Assembly (NCBI RefSeq): GCF_018390695.1
Contig: NZ_JAHBGF010000028.1
Coordinates: 248,001 to 312,000 of the forward strand
Source of the DNA: Ancylobacter sonchi
Lineage (GTDB): Bacteria > Pseudomonadota > Alphaproteobacteria > Rhizobiales > Xanthobacteraceae
Length of the DNA stretch: 64,000 nucleotides
Direction of reading: 5' to 3'
Every line of letters begins with the position of its first letter. Within the stretch, counting starts at the first letter, position 1. The notes beneath the pieces are model-generated. The model had not been told where the DNA came from. It saw nothing but the letters and a program-made list of their open reading frames with translations, and searched no databases. This document shows, in pieces, positions 57,667 through 64,000 of this stretch. A program made the position numbers and the translations under genes.

Positions 57667-59739
57667 ATGGCCTATCGCATATCCGTCGATACCGGGGGCA
57701 CCTTCACCGACGTCATCGTCAGCGACGGAGCCGGCGGCTTCGTGATCGGCAAGGCGCTGACCACCCGCAGCCGCATTTTCCTGGGCATGCGCGACGCCAT
57801 CGAAGCCGCCGCGATGCAGCTCGACATCCCGCTCGGGAAGCTGCTCGCCGAGGCTGATCTGCTGATCTACGGCACCACCCGCGCCACCAACGCCATCGTC
57901 ACCAAGACCGTGGCGAAGACGGCCTTCGTCACCACCGCCGGCTTCCCCGACACGCTGCTGCTGAAGGAGGGGGGCAAGTTCAACCCGCACGACTTCAGCC
58001 AGGATTATCCCGATCCCTATATCGCCCGTCGTCACACATTCGAGCTGACGGAGCGCATGGGAGCGGACGGCGTCGCCTCCATTCCGTTCGACGACGCGCA
58101 GGCTCGTGAAGTGATCAGTCGGATCAGAACGCGCGGTTTCGAGGCGGTCGCGGTCTGCCTTCTGTGGTCCATCGCCAACCCGGCGCATGAGGAGCGTTTC
58201 GCTGGCCTACTCGACGAACTGCTCCCCGGCATTCCCTACACGCTGTCGCACCGGCTGGTGCCGGTGGTGCGCGAATATCGCCGCGCCTCGGCGACCGCCA
58301 TCGATGCCTCGCTGAAGCCGCTGATGCAGGATCACCTGCGTGGCCTCGAGAGCGACCTCAAGGCGGCGGGTTTCGCCGGGCAGATACTGGTGAGCACCAC
58401 CGAAGGCGGCTGCAACCATATCGACGCGCTGGTGGAGAAGCCGATCTATACCGTCGGTTCCGGACCGGCCATGGCGCCGATCGCCGGCTTGACGTTCTCC
58501 GGTCTCGAAGCGCTCGGCGACGACGTGATCATCTGCGACACCGGCGGTACCACCTTCGATGTCGGTCTGGTGCGGGACGGGCGGCTGACCTTCACTCGCG
58601 ATACCTGGCTGGGGCCGACCTATACCGGCGACCTGCTCGGCATTTCCGCCGTCGACATGCGCTCCATCGGTGCGGGTGGCGGCTCGATCGCCTGGATCGA
58701 CGATGGCGGGCTGATGCGCGTGGGGCCGCAATCGGCCGGCGCCGAACCCGGCCCGGCCTGCTACGGGCGCGGCGGCACGTTGCCCACCGTCTCCGACGCC
58801 GCCGTGGTGCTCGGTTATTTCGATCCCGACTATTTCCTCGGCGGGCGGATGAAGCTCGACGTCGAGGCGGCGCGGCGCGCGGTGATGTCGGTCGCCGAGC
58901 GGATCGGCCTTTCCATCGAGGAGACGGCGTTCCGCATCCTCAGCCTCGCCAGCGACCTGATGATGCGCGCCATCGCAGACATCACCGTCAATGAGGGCGT
59001 GAATCCGCGCGAGAGCACCATCGTGGCCGGCGGCGGCGCGGCCGGCATCAACATCATGACCATCGCCAAGGAACTCGGCTGCGAGCGGGTGATCCTGCCC
59101 AAGGTGGCCTCGGCGCTCTCCGCCTCCGGCATGCAGTTCGCCGACATCGTCGCCGAGGAGACGGCGAGCCTCGTCACGCTGACCAATCGCTTCGACGCCG
59201 CGGCCGTCAACGAGGTGCTGGCGGGGCTGGAGGCGCGGCTGGAGACGTTCCGCGCCGTGTTGCCCGGCGAGAAGGACGCCTATCGCATCGATCTCGTGGC
59301 CGAGGCCCGCTATCTCGGCCAGGTGTGGGAACTCGACACGCAGCTGCCCGTGCGCCGCTTCACGGGCGATGCCGATCGCCTCGCGCTGGTCGAGGCCTTC
59401 CACCAGGTGCATGAGCGCGTCTTCGCCGTGCGCGATCCCGGCAGCCCGGTCGAGGTGGTCAACTGGAAGGCCCGACTCGTCGTGCACCTCGCCAAGCCGC
59501 CGGAACCGGCGGTGGTCGCGACACGCGTCGAGGCCGGAGCGCCGACCGCCCGGCGCGACTGCTTCTTCGGCGACCGCACGCCGCTGCCCACCGCCATCTA
59601 CAAGGCCGCCGACATCGCGCCCGGCCTCGTCATCGCCGGACCGGCCATCGTCGAGGAGCCGACCACGACGCTCGTCGTCTACCCCGGCATGTCCGCCGAG
59701 GTGAGCGCTTCCGGCAACTACCTGCTGCGCACCGCGTGA
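57667..59739 (+). CDS. hyuA: Hydantoinase A / oxoprolinase (HyuA-type, acetone-carboxylase beta-like)
   Basis: A 690-residue ATP-dependent subunit. The N-terminal actin-like phosphate loop DTGGTFTDVIV (8-18) and YGTTRATNAIV are diagnostic; the second ATPase half has CDTGGTTFDVGLV and GAGGGSIAW. Family members include N-methylhydantoinase, 5-oxoprolinase and the beta subunits of acetone and acetophenone carboxylases. GAGGAG lies six bases before the ATG. It acts with the HyuB protein encoded next; the substrate is undetermined. Confidence 0.92.
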   Translation: MAYRISVDTGGTFTDVIVSDGAGGFVIGKALTTRSRIFLGMRDAIEAAAMQLDIPLGKLLAEADLLIYGTTRATNAIVTKTVAKTAFVTTAGFPDTLLLKEGGKFNPHDFSQDYPDPYIARRHTFELTERMGADGVASIPFDDAQAREVISRIRTRGFEAVAVCLLWSIANPAHEERFAGLLDELLPGIPYTLSHRLVPVVREYRRASATAIDASLKPLMQDHLRGLESDLKAAGFAGQILVSTTEGGCNHIDALVEKPIYTVGSGPAMAPIAGLTFSGLEALGDDVIICDTGGTTFDVGLVRDGRLTFTRDTWLGPTYTGDLLGISAVDMRSIGAGGGSIAWIDDGGLMRVGPQSAGAEPGPACYGRGGTLPTVSDAAVVLGYFDPDYFLGGRMKLDVEAARRAVMSVAERIGLSIEETAFRILSLASDLMMRAIADITVNEGVNPRESTIVAGGGAAGINIMTIAKELGCERVILPKVASALSASGMQFADIVAEETASLVTLTNRFDAAAVNEVLAGLEARLETFRAVLPGEKDAYRIDLVAEARYLGQVWELDTQLPVRRFTGDADRLALVEAFHQVHERVFAVRDPGSPVEVVNWKARLVVHLAKPPEPAVVATRVEAGAPTARRDCFFGDRTPLPTAIYKAADIAPGLVIAGPAIVEEPTTTLVVYPGMSAEVSASGNYLLRTA

Positions 59740-59750
59740 GGGAGACCATC

Positions 59751-61541
59751 ATGAGCACCGGGACGCCCGCCGAGTTCGACCCCTATCTCACCGCGATCAT
59801 CGCCAACCGCGTCGACGGCATCGTCCGCGAGATGACGCATACGCTGCTGCGCGCCGCCCGCTCGGCGGTGATCAACAGCGCCCGCGACTTCAGCTGCTCG
59901 ATCTGCACCGGCGACAACGAATTGCTCGCCTCCGCCGAAGGGCTGCCGATCCACATTTTCGGCAGCCACATGCAGACGCGGGCGATGGCCGATTTCCACG
60001 GCGCCGACATCCGCGAGGGCGACTGCTACCTGCACAACGACCCCTATTCCGGCAACACCCACGCCGCCGACCATACGTTCCTCGTACCGGTGTTCTTCGA
60101 GGGCGAGCACCTGTTCACCACGGTCGCCAAGGCGCACCAGGCCGATATCGGCAACGCGCTGCCCACCACCTATTCGGCGACCGCGCGCGACCAGTACGAA
60201 GAGGGAGCGCTGATCTTCCCGGCGGTACGGGTGCAGCGCGACTACGTCACCGACGAGAACGTCGTGCGCATGTGCCGCTCGCGCATCCGCGTGCCCTCAC
60301 AATGGTATGGCGACTTCCTCGCCGGCATCGGCTGCGCCCGCGTCGGCGAGCGCCGGCTGAAGGAGCTCTGCGCCAAATACGGCAAGGAGCGCGTCAAGAC
60401 CTTCATCCGCGACTGGATGGACTATTCCGAGCAGCGGATGGTGCAGGCGATCCGCAAGCTGCCGGCGGCGACGCTGACCAATAGCGGGGCGCACGACCCG
60501 TTCGGGACGCTGCTGCCGGAGGGCATCCCGCTCAAGGTCACGGTGAAGATCCAGCCCGAGGCGGGCATGATCGATCTCGACCTCACCGACAATGTCGACA
60601 ATGTCGATTGCGGCTTCAACGAGAGCGAGGCCTGCGCCACCTCCTCGACGGTGGCGGGGGTGTTCAACTCGATCGACTCCACCGTGCCGCGCAATTCGGG
60701 CTCGTTCCGACGCATCAAGGTGCATCTGCGCGACGGGGCGGTCGCCGGTCGGCCGAAATTCCCGCACAGCTGCTCGGTCGCCACCACCAACATCGCCGAC
60801 CGGCTGATCAACATCGTGCAGTCCTCCTTCGCCCAGATCGGCGACGGCTGGGGGCTGGCGGAGGGCGGCGTCGGCATGGGCGCCGGCTTCGCGGTGATCT
60901 CCGGCAAGGACGACCGCAGCGACGACGGCGCCTTCGTCAACCAGCTGATCATCACCGGCGCCGGCGGCCCCGGTGCGCCGGCCGCCGATGGCTGGCCGAC
61001 CTATGCGCTGCCGGTGGTCGGCGGGCTGATGTATCGCGACAGCGTCGAGATCGACGAGCTCAAGCACCCGATGCGCTTCCACTTCCTGCGCATCCTGCCC
61101 GGCACCGGCGGGGCAGGGCGCTTTCGCGGCGCGCCAGCGATGGAACTCGCCTACGGCCCGACCAAGTTCGCCATGGACGTGCTCTGGCCCTGCGACGGCA
61201 CCCACTTCGCCCCCAAGGGCGTGCGCGGCGGGCAGGACGGCACCTGTGCCCGGCATTTCCGGGTGGAGGTCGATGGCAGCGAGACCGAGCTGCCCAACAT
61301 CGTCAACATCCGGCTGGAGAAGGGCGCCTATGTGCGCGGCAACCACACCTCGGGCGGCGGGTATGGCGATCCGCGCCAGCGCGATCCGCGCCGGGTGCTG
61401 AAGGACGTCCTCGAAGGCTACGAGACCGAGACCCGCGCCCGCGACCTCTACGGCGTCGTGTTCACCGGGCTGGTTGAGGACGAGACGCTCGACATCGACC
61501 CCGCCGCCACGACCGCCGCCCGCCGGGCGCTGACGAGCTGA
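59751..61541 (+). CDS. hyuB: Hydantoinase B / oxoprolinase (HyuB-type, acetone-carboxylase alpha-like)
   Basis: A 596-residue catalytic partner of HyuA. Conserved blocks are EMTHTLLRAARSAVINSARDFSC, LHNDPYSGNTHAADHTFLVPVF, and, near the C-terminus, RGGQDG and NHTSGGGYGDP. HyuB/AcxA subunits bind the substrate and a metal. The chosen ATG at 59751 has GGGAGA five bases upstream; a GTG at 59736 overlaps the hyuA stop and is the alternative. The next gene encodes a small cysteine protein that probably joins the complex. Confidence 0.92.
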   Translation: MSTGTPAEFDPYLTAIIANRVDGIVREMTHTLLRAARSAVINSARDFSCSICTGDNELLASAEGLPIHIFGSHMQTRAMADFHGADIREGDCYLHNDPYSGNTHAADHTFLVPVFFEGEHLFTTVAKAHQADIGNALPTTYSATARDQYEEGALIFPAVRVQRDYVTDENVVRMCRSRIRVPSQWYGDFLAGIGCARVGERRLKELCAKYGKERVKTFIRDWMDYSEQRMVQAIRKLPAATLTNSGAHDPFGTLLPEGIPLKVTVKIQPEAGMIDLDLTDNVDNVDCGFNESEACATSSTVAGVFNSIDSTVPRNSGSFRRIKVHLRDGAVAGRPKFPHSCSVATTNIADRLINIVQSSFAQIGDGWGLAEGGVGMGAGFAVISGKDDRSDDGAFVNQLIITGAGGPGAPAADGWPTYALPVVGGLMYRDSVEIDELKHPMRFHFLRILPGTGGAGRFRGAPAMELAYGPTKFAMDVLWPCDGTHFAPKGVRGGQDGTCARHFRVEVDGSETELPNIVNIRLEKGAYVRGNHTSGGGYGDPRQRDPRRVLKDVLEGYETETRARDLYGVVFTGLVEDETLDIDPAATTAARRALTS

Positions 61542-61577
61542 CGGCGCGACACGATCCCCGGACATCAGGAGGACACC

Positions 61578-61769
61578 ATGCGTTTCTCGGCCAACCGCCT
61601 CTACATCGAATCCTATGAGAAGTGCCCGAACTGCGGCGTGCTGCTCTACGACACGCCGAGCGCCCGCGCCTCCTGGGTGGTCCAGAGCGGCAAGACCTAT
61701 TGCTCGCAATGGTGTGTGACCTGGGAGGCCGACCGCGCCGCCCGGCGGGCCTCGGCGCCGGCGAGCTGA
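61578..61769 (+). CDS. Small zinc-ribbon-like protein (63 aa), possible third hydantoinase/carboxylase subunit
   Basis: A 63-residue protein with Cys16-x2-Cys19 (KCPNCG) and Cys42-x3-Cys46 (YCSQWC), a spacing that suits one zinc ion. AGGAGG five bases upstream makes the call secure despite its size. Acetone carboxylase gamma and the acetophenone carboxylase small subunit are zinc proteins of similar genomic position, but are larger, so homology is not claimed. It lies 36 bases after HyuB. Confidence 0.75.
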   Translation: MRFSANRLYIESYEKCPNCGVLLYDTPSARASWVVQSGKTYCSQWCVTWEADRAARRASAPAS

Positions 61770-61870
61770 GCGGCCGCCTTGTCCCGCGGGCGCCCGCGGT
61801 GACCTGACCTTCCCCCGAAACCGACCCGCCGCGCCGGACGCGGCACCTCTTTCCCCATGGAGCAGACCGG

Positions 61871-63064
61871 ATGAGAAAGTTGCTTTATGCGCTGCTCGGC
61901 AGCGTCGTCACCCTGCTGCCCCTGCAGCCGGCCCGCGCCGCCGACGAGATCACCCTCGGCATGGCCGTCGCCTTCTCCGGCTGGATGGAGGCCTATGACG
62001 GCGAGGCCACCAAGATGGCCCAGCTGTGGATCGAGGAGCAGAACGCCAAGGGCGGCGTCCTCGGCAAGAAGATCAAGGTGATCACCGCCGACACCAAGAC
62101 CGATCGCGTCGAAGGTGCCAAGGCCGGCAAGCAGCTGGTCGACGAGGGCGCCGACATGCTGCTGGTCTCGGCCGACTACGACTATGGCGCACCCGCCGCG
62201 CTGCAGGCGCAGAAGGCCGGCATCATCTCGGTGTTCATCGGTGCTTCCGATCCCAAGGCCGGCGTGCTCGGCGTCGGCCCGCTCTCCTTCACCGCCAACA
62301 ATGCCGCCCAGCTCGAAGGCGCGGTCATGGCCGAGTGGGGCTATGAGAAGAAGGGCCTGCGCAAGGGCTACATGCTGGTCGACGAGACGCTCGAATACAA
62401 CAAGTCCGCCTGTGCCGGCTATGAATGGATGCTGCCGCTGAAGAAGGGCGAGCTGGTCGGGCAGGATTCCTTCAAGAGCCAGGACGCCACTATCTCCTCG
62501 CAGGTCACCCGCCTGGCGGAGGCGATCCGCAACAAGGGCGTCGACCACGTCATGCTGTGCTCGGCCAACCCGGCGGCGGCGAGCGCGCTGCGCCAGCTGC
62601 GGGCGGCGGGCGTCAGCATCCCCGTGCTGTCGGCGACGGCGATGGACGGCACCTACTGGGTGAACTCGGTGCCCGGGCTCAAGGACTTCTACCTGCCGGT
62701 GCAGGCGCTGGTGAAGGACGATCCGCGGCCGGACGTCAGCGCGCTGACGGCGGCCTTCGAGAAGAAGTACGGCAAGCCGCCGACCACCCAGTACGCCTAT
62801 CCGATCTACGCCTTCCTGCAGATGTGGGCGGCGGCGGCGACCAAGGCCGGCACCACCGACAGCAAGGCCGTGGTGGCGGTGCTGAACGAGATGAGCGACT
62901 TCCCGACGGTGATCGGCCCGCGCTCCTTCGCGCCCAAGCTGCACGTCCAGACCCGGAACCCGATGTTCGTCGTCTCCTATGACGGCGACAAGGAGACCTC
63001 GGTCGGGGAGTGGACGATCACCCAGCCCATTCCCGACCCGGTGCTCTACCGCCTGAAGAAGTAG
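61871..63064 (+). CDS. Branched-chain amino-acid type ABC substrate-binding protein (LivK-like)
   Basis: A 397-residue periplasmic type I receptor. A Sec signal ends near ARAAD, then DEITLGMAVAFSGWME, the usual first strand, and a two-lobe Leu/Ile/Val-binding fold (LWIEEQNAKGGVLGKKIKVI). The typical metal or amide ligand sites cannot be read safely. GGAG is eight bases before the ATG. Its position after the hydantoinase genes suggests that the ligand is the hydantoinase substrate (a cyclic amide, ketone or amino acid). Confidence 0.92.
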   Translation: MRKLLYALLGSVVTLLPLQPARAADEITLGMAVAFSGWMEAYDGEATKMAQLWIEEQNAKGGVLGKKIKVITADTKTDRVEGAKAGKQLVDEGADMLLVSADYDYGAPAALQAQKAGIISVFIGASDPKAGVLGVGPLSFTANNAAQLEGAVMAEWGYEKKGLRKGYMLVDETLEYNKSACAGYEWMLPLKKGELVGQDSFKSQDATISSQVTRLAEAIRNKGVDHVMLCSANPAAASALRQLRAAGVSIPVLSATAMDGTYWVNSVPGLKDFYLPVQALVKDDPRPDVSALTAAFEKKYGKPPTTQYAYPIYAFLQMWAAAATKAGTTDSKAVVAVLNEMSDFPTVIGPRSFAPKLHVQTRNPMFVVSYDGDKETSVGEWTITQPIPDPVLYRLKK

Positions 63065-63075
63065 CGCGCCGCTTC

Positions 63076-63100
63076 CGGCCGGCGGGTGCTCCGCCGGCCG
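63076..63100 (+). other. Intercistronic hairpin after the binding-protein gene
   Basis: A perfect 10-bp stem CGGCCGGCGG / CCGCCGGCCG with a 5-base loop, 11 bases after the stop, and no T-tract. Such stems after a binding-protein cistron commonly protect its mRNA so that it is made in excess over the rest of the transporter. Confidence 0.6.
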
Positions 63101-63123
63101 TCCCGCAACCGCTGGAGGTCCGG

Positions 63124-63906
63124 ATGAACGACATCCCCGTCTTCGTCGAGCCGCCCTCGCTCGGCGTCGACCGCACGCTGACCAATGCGGCGAAGCTCGC
63201 CGCCGAGGGGTTGTCGGTGCGCTTCAGCGGCCTCTTGGCGATCTCGGACGTCACGCTGCGGCTGGCGCGCCACGAGATCCTCGGGCTGATCGGGCCGAAC
63301 GGCGCCGGCAAGACCACACTGGTGAATTGCCTCACCGGCTTCCAGGCGCCGACCGACGGGCGGGTGGTGTTCGGCGAGGAGGACACCACCGGGTGGTCGG
63401 CGGCGCGCTTCCGCGCCCATGGCATTGCCCGCACCTTCCAGGCCGGCCGGCTGTTCAAGGACATGACGGTGGCCGAGAATGTCGAGGTGACCGGCGTCGG
63501 GCTCGGCCTCGGACTCAAGGCGGCGCGCGAGCACGCCATGGCGTTGCTCGGCTGGATCGGCCTCGCCGACAAGGCGCAGGCCAAGGCCGGCACGCTTGCC
63601 TATACCGACCAGCGCCGGCTGGGCATCGCCCGCGCGCTGGTGCTGTCGCCGGCCTTCATCCTGCTCGACGAACCTGCGGCCGGCATGTCGGACGCCGAGT
63701 GCGAGGAACTGATGGCCCTCGTCTCGGCCATCCCGAAGAGCTTCACCTCCGGCGTGCTGCTGATCGAACACAATATGCGGGTGGTGATGGGCATCAGCCA
63801 CCGGGTCCACGTCCTCGATGGCGGCAAGACCCTCGCCGAGGGATCGCCGGCGGAAATCCAGAAGCATGAGGCGGTGATGGCCGCCTATCTCGGCATGGAG
63901 GCCTGA
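63124..63906 (+). CDS. Branched-chain amino-acid type ABC ATPase (LivG-like)
   Basis: A 260-residue ATPase. Walker A GPNGAGKTT (57-65) and Walker B ILLDEPAAGM are intact. The signature is LAYTDQRRLGIARAL where LivG proteins usually read LSYGQQRRLEIARAL, so its central glycine is replaced by Thr. An N-terminal extension of about 25 residues precedes the family start. GGAGG lies five bases before the ATG at 63124. The permease genes are not seen between the receptor and this ATPase and may lie beyond the window. Confidence 0.92.
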   Translation: MNDIPVFVEPPSLGVDRTLTNAAKLAAEGLSVRFSGLLAISDVTLRLARHEILGLIGPNGAGKTTLVNCLTGFQAPTDGRVVFGEEDTTGWSAARFRAHGIARTFQAGRLFKDMTVAENVEVTGVGLGLGLKAAREHAMALLGWIGLADKAQAKAGTLAYTDQRRLGIARALVLSPAFILLDEPAAGMSDAECEELMALVSAIPKSFTSGVLLIEHNMRVVMGISHRVHVLDGGKTLAEGSPAEIQKHEAVMAAYLGMEA

Positions 63907-64000
63907 TGGGCGCGCTCCTCACCGTCGACGACGTGCATGTGCGCTATGGCGACCTCGTCGCCCTGCGCGAGGTGTCGCTCAGCGTGGCGCAGGGCGAGGT
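63906..64000 (+). CDS. Branched-chain amino-acid type ABC ATPase (LivF-like), partial
   Basis: Only the first 31 codons are inside the window (MGALLTVDDVHVRYGDLVAL, then REVSLSVAQGE). The pattern is the N-terminal strand of LivF-type ATPases before Walker A. Its ATG overlaps the LivG stop by one base (TGATG). The gene continues past 64000. Confidence 0.8.
   Translation, partial: MGALLTVDDVHVRYGDLVALREVSLSVAQGE

Overview
The window is GC-rich and gene-dense, with one clear bias: short or negative intergenic distances, translationally coupled ATGA/GTGA junctions and many GTG starts. Gene content points to an alphaproteobacterium of the Hyphomicrobiales (Rhizobiales), possibly near Xanthobacteraceae. 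The evidence is Aap-type amino-acid permeases, RcnB, DUF995 and DUF2934 proteins, TctABC transport and the glutathione-dependent formaldehyde pair. I see no rRNA, tRNA, CRISPR array, insertion sequence, prophage or plasmid functions, so this reads as chromosome. The genus is an inference from gene content only.

Layout: 0-6 kb holds a DUF924 protein coupled to a CPA2 cation/proton antiporter, a secreted beta-propeller protein and an MFS exporter. 6.1-14.8 kb is a peptide/opine-type ABC operon (VOC protein, two ATPases, two tandem paralogous binding proteins, two permeases) with a divergent FadR-type GntR regulator and an excellent FCD-type operator between them. 15-18 kb holds RcnB, LOG and PHA-synthase-like hydrolase genes. 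18.1-24.7 kb is a tightly coupled minus-strand operon of unassigned function: HAD phosphatase, class III aminotransferase, arginase-like hydrolase, two four-helix SMR-like proteins, alpha/beta hydrolase, GNAT/FemAB-like protein and DUF2147. 25.2-31.1 kb is an exopolysaccharide-type locus (OmpR-type regulator, UDP-xylose synthase, GT2 synthase, GH26-like hydrolase, DUF995), with an 11-bp tandem repeat in its promoter region.

32.1-37.9 kb: a LysR regulator with TctC-TctB-TctA, an HpaI/GarL-type aldolase and tartronate semialdehyde reductase, which fits uptake and cleavage of an aldarate-like acid. 38-40 kb: formaldehyde detoxification (fghA, frmA). 40.4-48.4 kb: a FecI/FecR cell-surface-signalling siderophore locus with receptor, FhuD-like protein, FhuB and esterase, but no ATPase.

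48.4-56.4 kb is the most striking region. A class IV transaminase resembling (R)-selective amine transaminases leads an aapJQM operon. A class III omega-transaminase and an EamA exporter lie on the other side, and a GntR/FCD regulator sits between. TGTGATCACA occurs three times exactly, plus one near copy, at the promoters of all three units, so they look like one regulon handling an amine or amino acid with two transaminases of unrelated folds. 56.4-64 kb: an AraC regulator, hydantoinase/carboxylase-type HyuA and HyuB, a 63-residue four-cysteine protein, and the start of a branched-chain amino-acid type (Liv) ABC operon that runs off the window.
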